A program made the position numbers and the translations under genes. A stretch of 64,000 nucleotides of DNA from Knufia peltigerae. Lineage: Eukaryota; Ascomycota; Eurotiomycetes; Chaetothyriales; Trichomeriaceae. Every line of letters starts with the position of its first letter. Positions within the stretch are counted from its first letter, which is position 1. Below, in pieces: positions 1-11,219 of the stretch. Below the pieces are notes generated by a model. It was not told the DNA's origin and searched no databases. It saw nothing but the letters and a program-made list of their open reading frames with translations. The stretch covers positions 31,785 to 95,784 of the forward strand of contig JAPDRN010000123.1 in NCBI GenBank assembly GCA_030247855.1, written 5' to 3'.

Positions 1-227
1 GCTTTGGAAAAGAAAGCAAACAAAGAGTAAAAGAAGAAGAAAAAAAAAGGAAAAACCGAAACCCAACTGGCAACTCTACTTGTGGTTTAAATGGTGCTTA
101 TCAAGATACAACAATGCCTTTTTACCTCGAAAATACCGAATCTTGAATTATACCATTCTCGTTTATTGCATGCTTCAAATACAACTTGTGTTCTCGATCT
201 TCGATAATGCCCCTGCATCCACAAACC
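1..227. other. Window edge, no gene seen
   Basis: A-rich flank at the left end of the window, downstream of the minus-strand collagen-like gene. I see no coding signal. It presumably holds that gene's 3' untranslated region. Confidence 0.4.
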
Positions 228-704
228 TCAAACTTTACCATTGACGTCTACTGATTCTTTTGCATTCTGCCCATTTGGAAGTTTCATTGCCTTGCCTGCT
301 GCTGCTGCTGCCGCCGCGGTGGCGGCAGCAGCAGCAGCAGCAGACCCAACAGCAGACCCAACAGCAGTTCCTGAAAAGAACAGAAGCACCTGCGTCACGG
401 TCGTCAAGTCAACCCCGACATTGAGAGGATTCCCACTCTTGTCTTGCCTGGGGACACGCAGCGACCAGGTGCAAAAGGGACTCAATGCGATTGTCTTTGT
501 TTCGGCGCCAGTCCCGACACTGTCCGCCAGGGTCCCTCCGGCCTCGTACTGCTCCCGTCCATCCGAGCCAAGTTTGTACTGGTATACACTCTGGACGGCG
601 TTGTGAGTGAACCGGTGTTTCTTGCCGTCCCTGGCCACGATCGTGCTGTCACCGTGACAGGTGAGGGTGACGTAGATGTCTTCTTGCCCACCACCACTCC
701 CACT

Positions 705-738
<34 letters not shown>

Positions 739-3248
739 TTCAACCCGACCAGAGACGCGCGGAACGTCAGAGCCCTCACTTCTGACCACCCTGCAAAGGC
801 GTGGATGTCGAGTGGCACTTGGAAATCCAAGACTCCGGTGGTGGAGAATGTACCCTGCCAGTTGGGGGCCGCCAACGCCGTCACATCGAGCTTGGTGTCC
901 GAGTACGGGGTTTCGTGTCCTGCGGAATTCTCAAAGTCGATGGCCGCGGCGAGGATGTCGGATTGGAGGACTTGGAACTCTGCCAAAGTGTTTCCACTCT
1001 GCAAGATCTTGTCGAAATCCTGCAGCGTGCGGTATTTGAATGCATTGATCTCGTAGAAGAGATAGTTTAGCATATTGTCCTTGAAGTTCTGGTAGAGGCT
1101 CAGCATGAAATTTCGATACGGCGCCGTCGTCGGATCCGCGAGGGATGCCTTGTCCGACTGCAGTTGGTCCAATTGTGCCTTGGTCTGGAGGATCTTGCCT
1201 TCGAACGACAGGATGAGCTCGTCCATCTTGGAGCACTCGACGATTTTGGCATTGCGCGTCGTGCACAGGTTGGCGTAGTGGTGGACCGCGATCTTGTAGT
1301 CGGCGGCCTCTGGCATGCTGGCGAACTCCTCAAGTTTGATGTCAAAGTCCTCGACGCTGGTGACGAGCTTGGCACCGTCGTCGTCGACGTGAGCCTGAAC
1401 CTTCTTGAACAGGTCGGCACTGTCTGTAAAGTCACTGCTTATCTTGTCGATGGTCTGGCAGAGTTTGAGGTAATCTGTCGGCAGTTCACCGGCGATGGAG
1501 ATGACCTTGCTCGCCAACGCGGACGCAGACAGTTTTTCAAGTGAATCCATGACGGACGCCACATTCTCCGGGCAGGCGACTATGGTGGCTACCAAGCCTA
1601 GGATGTCTTTAAAGGCCAGACACTTGGCCTTCCGATTGACCGCATCCTTGAACTTTTCTTCCGCGTCCATCATAACCTGCTTCGCTTGAGCAATCTGGTT
1701 CCCAAGATCCAAACACTCGTCCCAAAGAGCCTTTCTTTGCTTGATGGTCGTGTCCCTGTTCTGTGTGTACGCATTGATCACATCTTGTGCCTGCTTGAAG
1801 GCGGCGTCGAAATCTTTGTATGTTTTGGTTTGGTCGGCCAGAAAGGTTGTGAAGTTCTGGAAGACGTCTTCGATGTGGCTCCCGAGAATCAGCATGTTTG
1901 TTACTGAAGAGCAATATAGATTGAACGAGGCCAAGGGGACGAAATTGACGGCGTTGCCGAAATAGTCCAAGCCTCTCGAGAGTCTCCCGAGAAGCACGCG
2001 GCTTTCATCGTGCAGGCCTTGCCACTTGTCCGTTGTGCTGGGGGCTTTGGTAATACCGTATATCCAAGTGAGCATCTCTTTCGTCCTGGAATAATCACCG
2101 TCCAGGTATTTGACCTTGACCACCTGCAGAAGCAGCTGAAGGTAGCCGAAAAGGTGGTCGTCTGGCTGGAAGTACTTTGTGAGGTCGTTAATAGTGTCGA
2201 ACCACAATTCTCCTCTTGAACCGAGAGAACCTGTTCGTTGTCGACCATCTTTTCCTGGCGGACCTTGCGGCCCATTATCGTAACGCCCGTCATCGATGTA
2301 CTCACCTCCCGCCATTGGATAATGATGCCATTTGTACCTCCTTCCGCCGATGCCGCCAGGACCTCCAGGCCCTTTGAGACCGCCCTTTCCCGGATCACCA
2401 GGCATACCGCCTCTATGTCCCACATTTATAAGTACGCCAGAAACCCTCACATCAATGAGAGTGTTGCAGTGGAACATGCCCCCCGATCCACCTCGGCCGG
2501 GGATCTATAAACTCGTCAGCATAATACCGATGGGTTTCACAACCGACTGGGCAATGGTGCTCAACACCACGATCCGGCTGATCTTTGCTTTCGAGGTCTT
2601 GGAATCACCTACGCCTGAGTCGCCCCCTTTGCCGCCTTCGCAACCAACGCCTCCGATCGTTCCTTCAGAATACCTTTTCTTGTGATTACTAGAGAGGTCG
2701 TCGTCTCGGCCGGAAGGGCCTATACTAGAGGTCCGTAAGTCTCGTCCACCAATATAGTTGCACACTTACAGTCCCACCGCAGCATCGCCCCCATCCTGTC
2801 CTGCACGCCCTTTGCCGCCACTAACATTGAACGACATTGCTTTGGGGATTTCACCTACGACAATGGTGATATCGCCAGCATCTCCGCCAAAATCTTCTGG
2901 CTTTGCCGGGTCGCCATCTTGCCCGTTGGGATTGTTCCCATTCACTTTCGGGTCGTCGTTTGTTTTGTCCTTTCCTGCTGGAGCACCTAGGATACAGTCG
3001 ACCCCTTTGGTGGAAATGCTTCCAGATCCTGGCGAGGATTGGAACAGCTGGCGGGCGTAGATGGTTAGGCTATGACCAGGAAACCATAGATCACCTCTTG
3101 ATGTATCAAAGGTGAGAGAATCGGCATATATGACATGGTCCTGTTTTGGGTCAATCAAGTCAGGAGTGAAGACGAGATCGCTAGCGACAATGGTGCAAGT
3201 GGTGCCATCCGAACTGCGCTGATAAGTGAAGTCTTTAGTGATACTCAT
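228..3248 (-). CDS. Collagen-like Gly-X-Y protein with coiled-coil body (955 aa)
   Basis: Three exons, complement(228..2504, 2613..2724, 2770..3248). The introns are 108 and 45 bp with good GT-AG ends, and the frame stays open across both joins. The second join supplies the Gly-rich stretch IPGRGGSGG before the first methionine of exon 3. Residues about 109-290 are rich in Gly-X-Y triplets (for example GMPGDPGKGGLKGPGGPGG and GPQGPPGKDG), like a short interrupted collagen helix. Residues about 415-690 are Lys/Asp/Glu/Leu/Gln-rich and probably form long coiled coils. The C-terminal part is a beta-rich segment interrupted by Ser/Ala/Gly tracts near 803-820 and an alanine tract near 921-941. There is no signal peptide in the N-terminus as read. 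Function is unknown; a surface or adhesive role would be inference only. Introns and start are my reconstruction. Confidence 0.72.
296..340. repeat. Perfect 20-bp inverted repeat of CTG/CAG triplets inside coding DNA
   Basis: Positions 296-315 (CTG repeats running into CCGCC) are the exact reverse complement of 321-340, with a 5-base loop GCGGT. On the minus strand this encodes the alanine tract of the collagen-like protein. Triplet repeats that can fold into hairpins are prone to length change, so the tract may vary between strains. Confidence 0.85.
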
Positions 3249-4086
3249 ATTTGAGAGGCGTCAAGAAAAGTAGTTGGGGAGGAGGATCCCAGGATGGTGA
3301 TGGTGGCCATCATAGCTGGACAGCGCTGGTGATATAGACACATGGAATCTTCATCCATAGCAAAGGCCTTTTTCATGAATACTTCTGCGATGTTGCAATT
3401 GCTGTGACCCAATATACAGTTAGAACGTGTAGAAAAGGCTGGCTGAAAGGAGGCCATGGTCAACGAATCAGCCCCGCACAGTCATCCAGACGACAGATTC
3501 AGCTTCTCGCGAAGTTGGTAACTGTTCGGGCCCTCGTCAATTAGGGCTGCGGCTAGTCGCATATTCTTTCAGCTGGAGCGTACGAGAAGATGTGGCGCTT
3601 TCGACGGTGCTCGCGGGGATTGGGAAATCATGTTGTCGTTTGGCTATTTCTAATTAGGAAGGAGTTCTTCCTTGGCAACTACAGTGGGCCTTCTTCATTG
3701 TAGTTGTCGCAGTCGAGAATGACGGCGAAGAAGTGAGAATGTCTCAAAGGGTGGTTTGAGTGACCTTGAACTTGCCCAGCCAGGTATTCCAAGTACTTGG
3801 AGTCATTCGTGGCATCTCTTCCAGGTACGAATACACTTATTCAAAGAGGTAGATCTGCAAACGTCTGAAACAATCAAATACCATACTATTCAATGGACTT
3901 CATATCGTACAGAAACCTGAATGATACGAGAAGTTCAAAGGGCAACTCAGGTTCCTCACGACTGGTATCGCTAATTACCCACCAACGCCTTGCTAATGTT
4001 ACAGTTTGCCATGCTATTCAATAGTTCGGATAAATCCAAGATGCCACTTTCCAGCGGCGGAGGTGTCTCATAATCCCATCATAAAA
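3249..4086. other. Intergenic, no supported gene
   Basis: This 838 bp lies between the 5' end of the collagen-like gene and the 3' end of the Clr5-domain gene. It should hold the promoter of the former. A 72-codon minus-strand reading frame ends at the start codon of the collagen-like gene, but it has no recognisable features and I leave it out. Confidence 0.5.
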
Positions 4087-6000
4087 TCATAAAGTCATTG
4101 CTCGTTTCGGGCTGGCAGCGATAAGTGCTCGCTCGGTGTTGGTCTGAGCATCACCCGCGCTGTGGCTGAATGTCGCCGAGCGTTGTATCAAGTCAGCATC
4201 AGGTTGTGCCTTTGTCTGCTGTTCCAGTCTTGCCAACATTTCACTCCACAGTATCTCGTCCTCTTCGTCATGCATGTGTTTGGCCATGCTGACTTGCCGT
4301 TCGCAGATCTCAATCAAGACCGCATTGGACAGCTGTGGATCATTGCGGACGTATCTGAATGCTGTGTTATAGCTGCGTCGGGCGTCCGCATAACGTCCCT
4401 TGATAAATTGTTGTCGGCCCAGACGGCGATACCCAAGGCCAACCCGCCATGAGTCGATCTTTCCATGGGCCTCTTTAAGCTCCCGGAGCCTCTCCTCAAC
4501 CCTCTTGCAGATTTCATCGACATCACTCTGAGTTCCATGTGCCACAAGCCTATATGCTTCCAAGAGGAGGAAATAGATCGAGTAGTAATTGTTGGGTCCA
4601 CAGATTTGGTCAACCTCTTCAATAGGTGGAAGCCACTCTGACAAGTCCGTATCTGCATCATACCACAGCATATCCAACGCTCTGTTCAGACGAACCTCGT
4701 ACAGCAATTGGTTTTGCTTGTCAACTCGAGACTCCAGACCATTGTACATGCATTTAGCCGCACGACTATACAAGTCTCTCAGCTGGTCGACTTCCAGCCC
4801 GCCAAACGCCACAAACAGCGCTCGTCGGCAGTCATTTTCGTCGAGAAAATTAGTGGCCCAACTCCTGATGCTTTTCAAAAGTATGGCGGCGAGCGGCTTA
4901 TGTCCGCTTTGTGCCACTCGGCCAACCTCGAAGAGGAGACGCATTGGGATATCGTGGTACCAGGATGTGAAGAGGTTAGGGCTTTGAAAGCCGGCAAATG
5001 CTTGACCCCAATGGCCAAAGGCCAGCTGCTGCTTTCCACTCTCGAAAAGGGTGATTCCAGAGGTAAGGTATGATGAGAGTAACCGTGATGCTCGACGTCC
5101 ACTTTGATGTTGAGCAGAGACTTGCTTGTCCCATACCCCCCGAGAGCATGCCTCGTGTGTCCAGGCTCGAAGGTTGAACAAAAATTGTTCCGTCATACCT
5201 GCTGGAAGACGAATGCTTTCGATGGTGATGGGTGATGATAAGATGCTCGAATCTGCTGGACTCCACGGGACCAAGCTGTCTGATGCTTCCGTCGGGCTCC
5301 ATGAAACCATGCTGTCCGATGCCTCCACCGGTGACAATGTCAGTACGGGCGGACTTGATGCATCGGACACCTCAGACGACCCTCTGTCCCTTGCACGAGC
5401 CCTCTGACGAGCTCGTCGCCGCCTTACAGAGCGTGCGGCTCGCCTCAAAGTCTCGTTCGGATCCACGGTTGTACGTATTGCTTTGCTGACCGGAAGCTCG
5501 CCGTTGACGATCTGTTGGGCTTCGTCTCCCTTAAGATATTTACGCAAGCCCCATTCCTTGATCTTGTTCTTGAAGATTTTTATGCTGAGGGATCGTTAGC
5601 ATGATCACGGTCATGAAGAAATGAAGGTCACAAAAATCAAAGGCATTGTCCCGCGGGTGCAGCTTTCTCGTCAGTTTAAAGGCGAGAGCACCACGACCAA
5701 GTCCTCCAAGGTAATGTGAAAGTGCTCCATGTTCTCATCAACACAAATGTCTATGACTGACAGACTGGTCGTGGTCTAGGCGGCACACGATGTTCACCCA
5801 AGAGCAGCAGCCCCGCGAAAAGATGCCATAGTTCTCAGAGCGTCTTACCTTGCGTAAACATTGTACTGGTCTTCCATTATAGACCTCACTTTGGGCAAAG
5901 CAAAGTCTTGATCCATGTATAGTTGGGTAAATACCGGCCGGTATCTCTCCCAGTCCTCCCTCGTCTTGAGGTGAAGTTTTGGAGAGGCTTTTTGTTCCAT
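4087..6000 (-). CDS. Clr5-domain protein with helical C-terminal region (549 aa)
   Basis: Two exons, complement(4087..5584, 5849..6000). The ATG at 6000 opens a 152-bp exon. A 264-bp intron begins GTAAGA, has a GCTAAC branch and ends CAG. Joining restores one continuous Clr5 domain at residues about 13-70. It starts with the typical W-E-R-Y...Q-L-Y stretch and ends with the hallmark KEWGLRKY. A low-complexity Arg-rich patch (about 90-105) and Ser/Asp/Pro repeats follow; two related units read EASDSMVSWSP and EASDSLVPWSP. The C-terminal 350 residues are alpha-helical and TPR-like, with Trp/Tyr-containing helices. Clr5 domains are a fungal DNA-binding-like module named after a fission yeast silencing factor. 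The role here is unknown, possibly nuclear regulation. The intron is longer than its neighbours, so the exact 3' splice site deserves RNA support. Confidence 0.82.
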
Positions 6001-6815
6001 GGTGGTGGTTCTTTCCAATGGATCGTCAAAGGTAGAGAAGATTGGGGCTTGTAGAGGACAGAGGGCCTATTAAAGCAAAATTATCGAGGTCGGCTGTAAC
6101 TCCCGAAGACTTTCGCGGGTTACAGATACCCCAGAATGTGATACGGATCAAGAGAACATCACAAGATGGGCGGTGATGTTTTTTACCAAAGGTCCGCGAC
6201 GTCCCGTGGCTGGTCGGCGGATGCCACTTCACAAAAGAGGAAGAGGATAATATGACTGCTTAGAAAGTGGGCTGAGGTGAGAAGGAATCCACGAGGGCGA
6301 CCCAAAGTTCCCCCTTCCGACTCGTTGGCTGCGAATGGTGTGGACAAGGCGTTGACGTGGTGGCTGTGAAGTTGCATGTGCATTAGTGCGCGTGGGCCTG
6401 TAGGGATATTGTCCATAAGCCCTCAAATCATCTCGTCGGCTCCCACGCTCCTCGGGCGCCTGCATGAGCCTGGCGGCGCTAGCAAGGGGGGCAGTGGACG
6501 AAAGTGCATAGAGTGACCAAAGTTCCAACACAGATGCTCCTTCTTACACACAGTCCAGAAATCATAGAACGAGGCACGATTTGTTTGATTTGAGATGTGA
6601 TTGGTATTGTCATTGCCACTGCATGCGATTGGACCTAGCAGTGTTGTATGGACTACGTTTGGTGTTACAGCAAAAGACTGGGTTGATCGGGCGTTTGTGT
6701 TTCAGATAGACCTCACCGCCGTCGAAGTCTCTCACACTGTTCGTTTCCAGGCACAAGATATCAAAAGGTCATCCCCCCATATAGTCGCCAGTCTGGACTA
6801 TCTCGGTGTACGATA
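6001..6815. other. Divergent intergenic region
   Basis: This 815 bp separates the divergent start codons of the Clr5-domain gene (6000, minus) and the DUF1152-type gene (6816, plus). I see only short unsupported reading frames on both strands. It should carry both promoters. Confidence 0.5.
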
Positions 6816-8267
6816 ATGAAGAACGACCCGGACGATGAGGATGAGGCGGTAGTCTGCACCCTTGCAATCCGCTTTGGATGTCAGTTGGAAGATGTCAAGC
6901 ATGCATACACCACCGCGTCGAGGAATGTCTGCACAGTCCTACGGCGGCAGTACTTCAATACCGTTCACGCCACACCAGAACGGCCTCTATGCCGATTACT
7001 CTCAGAAGACGCACTTATTAAAACCCTTGGCTCGTTACCATTAGAAGTTGGGTTAATGACTCTCGCTCGGATATATGACGAGTGCCATGTGGCTTTGTGC
7101 AAGACGTTTGCAGCAGCCCGAAGAGCAAGGCCACATCATGAACACTTCAGACGCAATCCTTGTGTAGATCTCCAGCCGCTGCATGATCGTCTCCGTCAGC
7201 ACAGCGACTCTGTGCACAATCAAGTGATCCTCGAAACCACCTCAAGTGAGGAAATTCCCATGAGAGCGGTATGGAGACCCATGCTCCCCATGTGTTTTGA
7301 CAAATTACCTAGACTTCGGTCTCTTTCCAGTTCATTGCCCGGAGAGAACTCCCCCGGTCACGAATACGCTGGTGTTGGAGGTGGAGGCGGCTCCGATATC
7401 ATCAGTGCAAGCTTGCTCGGCCATCTGTTGAAACGACATCATAAACGGATGGAGTTGCTGATATCGACTCGTACTTGGGCGACAGGGTCACAAGGGAAAA
7501 AAGGGTCCAAGCTAGGAATCAAGCGAGAAGTGTATCAGCATGACGGACCGGCAGCTGGAGCAGATGGACGACCTGTGCCTGGGACATTCCGTGTCAAAAG
7601 TGACACCTACGCAGAAGGACGCGATCTCGAGGCCATTCCACTGCAATATCACGAAAAGATTTTCATGGTACTTGATCAAGGAGAGTCAACACCTGACATT
7701 GCCGAGAAGGAGAGAGCAGAGTTGAAGGAACAATTTGCAGCCGTCCTCCGCCAGGCTTCTCGCCCAATTGAAACCGTCCTCGTTGTCGATACGGGCGGTG
7801 ATGTGTTCGGCGCTGATGAAGCTGGAGAGACAACGCCAGACCAGGACTTTAGGGTCCAAAAAGCCATGGCAGCTCAATCTTCAAAATACAATCTCGTCAC
7901 CGCCGTGGTAGCACCCGGGGTCGATGCTCCGGAGGATGCGCCTATGAAAGCGTTGAGCGCGCGCGGCAAGGTCTACAAACCAACAACAGAAGAGCAGGCC
8001 ATGCTTCTCGACCTCTTGGTCAACAAGTACAAAATGGACGGGTCTGATCCGAGTAGATTTGGCAAAACCATATTGGCTCTACAAGCCCGACTGAGGGGCA
8101 TTATTGGCTGGACCTCCCTTGACCTTCCAGCGTACGTCGTTGATACCTGGGACAATCCCTGGAATAGCTTTGTCTACATCAGGGAGTGCATGAGCGACAT
8201 TATATTAATGCCGACCATCAAGCTGCTTCCTCTGATTGAGCCTAAGAAAACGGGCTCGGCTGGTTGA
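6816..8267 (+). CDS. DUF1152-family protein with unrecognised N-terminal extension (483 aa)
   Basis: Single uninterrupted frame. From about residue 186 it carries a glycine-rich nucleotide-binding-like start (GVGGGGGSD), then a segment with VVDTGGDV near 323, a D-Q-D-F-R-V-Q motif and a long C-terminal helical part. These are the features of the DUF1152 family, best known from archaea and bacteria and of unknown biochemical function. The family region alone would be about 300 residues. The first 180 residues match nothing I recognise and are Cys- and Arg-rich. Either the fungal protein has an extension, or the true start lies nearer 7264 (a methionine in frame) and the upstream frame is open by chance. 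A run of about 185 codons without a stop is unlikely to be chance alone. There are no transmembrane segments. Confidence 0.7.
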   Translation: MKNDPDDEDEAVVCTLAIRFGCQLEDVKHAYTTASRNVCTVLRRQYFNTVHATPERPLCRLLSEDALIKTLGSLPLEVGLMTLARIYDECHVALCKTFAAARRARPHHEHFRRNPCVDLQPLHDRLRQHSDSVHNQVILETTSSEEIPMRAVWRPMLPMCFDKLPRLRSLSSSLPGENSPGHEYAGVGGGGGSDIISASLLGHLLKRHHKRMELLISTRTWATGSQGKKGSKLGIKREVYQHDGPAAGADGRPVPGTFRVKSDTYAEGRDLEAIPLQYHEKIFMVLDQGESTPDIAEKERAELKEQFAAVLRQASRPIETVLVVDTGGDVFGADEAGETTPDQDFRVQKAMAAQSSKYNLVTAVVAPGVDAPEDAPMKALSARGKVYKPTTEEQAMLLDLLVNKYKMDGSDPSRFGKTILALQARLRGIIGWTSLDLPAYVVDTWDNPWNSFVYIRECMSDIILMPTIKLLPLIEPKKTGSAG

Positions 8268-8665
8268 AGCCATGGTGGAAAATTTGACTTGATACTATTG
8301 GTGACTCCGATGATAGACCGAATATGTCAGCTCACTGCTGCTCGCAGGGCGCATATAACAACAATGTCAAACATTGGGGGGCCTAGACCCAGAACTCGAG
8401 ATGAGAGCATACATCTGCTCTAGTACAATACACTCGGCTGCATGTGTACTGCATACTGTACTCCGTAGAGCTACAGTATCGAGACTGGACTTTGTCTCTC
8501 TCTTCTTGGCGACGATCTGGGGCTTGCAGTGGAAAATGCCTGTTCCTAGAAATAAATTCCAGATACTTCGTACCCACCCACAATACGGAGTACACTTTAA
8601 GTGCACGTTTAAGTAACAATATCATCGGCCAGACACGGGAGCTTCTCTCGTCTTCTTCTTTTCTC
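8268..8665. other. Intergenic with two TACGGAGTA copies
   Basis: This 398 bp between the DUF1152-type gene and the RidA gene holds the RidA promoter. The nonamer occurs at 8459-8467 (reverse) and 8584-8592 (forward). Pyrimidine-rich tracts sit immediately before the RidA start. No gene is seen. Confidence 0.55.
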
Positions 8666-9449
8666 ATGTCGCTATTCCTTCAACGTTCTGTTCGATCTAA
8701 AAGGAACCTCCTTTCACCACTTATCAAACCTTTGTTCTCGGTCGTCGTCCGTTCCCCTCCACGAACTTTTCACACTTACCCCGCCAAGATGGACTCACAA
8801 TTGACCCCGGTCTTTACGCCAGACGCATGTCCTCGTAAGAAAGCATCCGCGACTCCGCTTGATAGAATTCCCTTCTCTGGAGCTTAAAGAAACTGACTTG
8901 ACGCGTCTGTTGATAGCTGCTGGACCCTACAGCCAGGCCATCAAAGCCGCCGGGCTGGTCTTCGCGGCCGGTCAGATCCCCGCCGACAATACTGGGAAGC
9001 TTGTGTCTGGCTCCATCGCCGAGAAGACCGAACAATGCTGCAAGAACCTCAAAGCCATCTTGGAAGCTGCAGGAAGTGGTATTCCCAAAGTCGTTAAAGT
9101 CGGAGTGAGTAGCCTAGGGCATAGACGCTGAACAGGACTGCCCGTTTCCCCCCCTTCCCTTCCCCCTACCCCCTCTACTTATCTTGGGCATGCCCTTAGT
9201 AAGGAGGGATGAATGATATATGCTTCTCCTTTGTTCTCGGCCAGAGATGCTATTTTATAGGGTCGATCTGATGTGCTGACCTTGTCTTGTCTGTCGGTTT
9301 AGATCTTCCTGTCTGATATGAAGCACTTTGCCGAAATGAACGGAGAATACGAAAAGTGGTTTTCTCACAAACCTGCCAGAACTTGCGTTGCGGCTCGAGA
9401 GCTTCCCAAGGGCGTGGATGTCGAAATCGAAGCCATTGCCGTTCAGTAG
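8666..9449 (+). CDS. RidA/YjgF/Mmf1 enamine-imine deaminase, mitochondrial form (167 aa)
   Basis: Three exons, 8666..8834, 8917..9104 and 9303..9449, joined at GTAAGA...GATAG and GTGAGT...TTTAG with phases that fit. The RidA core (about residues 50-167) contains the family landmarks AGPYSQAI, the FAAGQIP strand and the C-terminal Arg-containing segment around KPARTCVAARELPKG ending in EIEAIAV. RidA proteins hydrolyse reactive enamines/imines released by PLP enzymes such as threonine dehydratase. Residues 1-41 are rich in Arg, Ser and hydrophobics with no acidic residue, fitting a mitochondrial presequence like that of yeast Mmf1. A second in-frame ATG (MDSQLTPVFT, residue 42) would give a presequence-free protein like cytosolic Hmf1. 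It is convergent with the quinone reductase gene. Confidence 0.92.
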
Positions 9450-9632
9450 AGGGGGCTGCTGTTGTTTCCATTTCGTGAAATTGAATGCAGGTCTAAAAGC
9501 CTTCCGCAATGGAGCCACATTATGCAGGCCCCAAGCTTGGTACCCAGGTCTACGAGACAGTATATATCTTTGTTGGGCAAAAGGTTCTGGCCAAGAGAGA
9601 TATCCTTGGTCGGCATATCAATCATAGCCTTC

Positions 9633-10798
9633 TTACAGCTTACTCCTCCCTTCTTCGCCTTCATGTTCCCCCAACTCGATCACTACCTTGCCCCAGGTAT
9701 CGCGTGCTCCAAGGTCTAACAACGCTTGAGGCACCTTCTCTAAGCCCTTGTACTGTTTGTCGGTATAAGTGATACCCCGGATCTTACCAGACTTCATCAT
9801 GTCGAAGATACCTTGCCATACGACTGGCTCCGTCTCCGGCTCTTTCTTGGAGTACATTCCCCAATGCAGGCCAACGATGCTGATGTTCTTGAGAAGAACC
9901 CTATTCAGGGCGACTTTCTCTATATTGCCTCCCGCAAAGCCAATTACCAGTAACCGACCGTTCCACGCTATACACTTCATCGACGCGTCGATCATACCTT
10001 TGCAGGGGGGAGTTAGTTGCTTTGCTGGCATCATTATGCACTCGCAAAAGGGGAGAAGAGCGACTCACCAACAGGATCGTACACCACATCCACACCAGCC
10101 TGGCCATTCCCTGTTCTGTGTTTCGTGCAAAGCTCTATCACCTTTTGTGGCCAACCCTTATCCCGGTAATCGACCACGTAGTCTGCGCCGTAGTCCAAAC
10201 AGACCTGCCTCTTGCGCTCCGTGCCCGCCGTCGCGATGACCGTGGCTCCTAGAGCCTTTGCGATTTGCACGGCCGACAATCCTACACCGCCGGCCCCGGC
10301 GTGGACCAACACCCACTCGCCAGGCTGTGTCTTTGCTCTTGTCACCAAAGCGCCGTAGGCGGTCGGGGTGGTCACGTAGACACCGCAGGCGTCCGCGAAA
10401 CTCCACCCTTCGGGGATGGGGAAGATAGATGACTCGGGCGCCAGGATGTGTGACGCATAGGCACCGTGGAAGCCACCAAACACTCTATCTCCGACCTTGA
10501 ATCGATGGTTCATCCTGGTGTTGACAGTGCCGTCGACACTGCTCACGACCGTGCCCGAGGTCTCTTTGGCCGACGTAGGAGTCGCAAGCACAACTCCGGC
10601 AAATTCCATACCAGAGATCCATGGTAGAGGCGGTTGATGCTGGTACTTGCCTTGGATCTGGAGTAAGTCGAAGAAGTTTGCACCGCAGGCGTGGATTTTG
10701 ATCAGGTATTTCGAGGGATCGGGGGAGGGAGTAGGCAGTGTGGTGACGGATAGTTCTTGAGGCCCGGAGACATATTTGGTGACTTGTACGGCTTTCAT
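9633..10798 (-). CDS. Zeta-crystallin-like NAD(P)H:quinone reductase, MDR superfamily (364 aa)
   Basis: Two exons, complement(9633..9997, 10069..10798). The 71-bp intron has GTGAGT at the donor and a CTAAC branch. The N-terminal half is the GroES-like fold, with the motif HACGANFFDLLQIQGKYQ and the GMEFAG segment. The Rossmann half carries HAGAGGVG near residue 170 and a downstream AGTERKR loop that suggests NADPH. The structural zinc cysteines of alcohol dehydrogenases are absent, as expected for the quinone oxidoreductase branch. It likely reduces quinones or enoyl compounds in the cytosol. Compared with bacterial QOR (about 325 aa) it has an insertion of about 20 residues (TSAKETSGTVVSSVDG region) between the core strands. 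Confidence 0.9.
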
Positions 10799-11219
10799 GA
10801 TTGGGGCGTATATCTACGGGTATAGATGGGAGATTGACGGAGACGAAGCAGCCGATACCAGAAATATATATATGTCATCAAGCTCTCGACATATACGAAC
10901 ACTGTCACTTATTACATTACCGACGGAATTGACAATGTGGTTCTTTGGCGAGTCCGCAGGTTGAATCGAGCGTTATACCTCGGCTACACTCCAGTTAAAG
11001 CGCCGGCAATAATGTCCATTCGAGGCTTAGAGCCGAGCCTGGTAACGATCCTCTTGGGGTCCGATGGTCGGCGATCTGAAGGCTCGATCTTGGCTTGCTG
11101 CTCAGTCATTTTCTGCTGCGCCTAGTGAGCCGATTCCCCTGCTGCCTTGATATCAGTGCAGTTCGTCCACGTTCCTACAACGTGTGCCTATCACGCATCC
11201 TTCATCGTAACTCCTTCCA
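10799..11219. other. Divergent promoter region
   Basis: This 421 bp lies between the quinone reductase (minus) and the Cys-Pro motif gene (plus). No open frame of note and no repeat is seen. Confidence 0.5.

Noticed and set aside
241..785. Plus-strand frames over the alanine tracts of the collagen-like gene
   Set aside because: They exist only because of triplet repeats and have no start context or homology features; the minus-strand gene explains the region.
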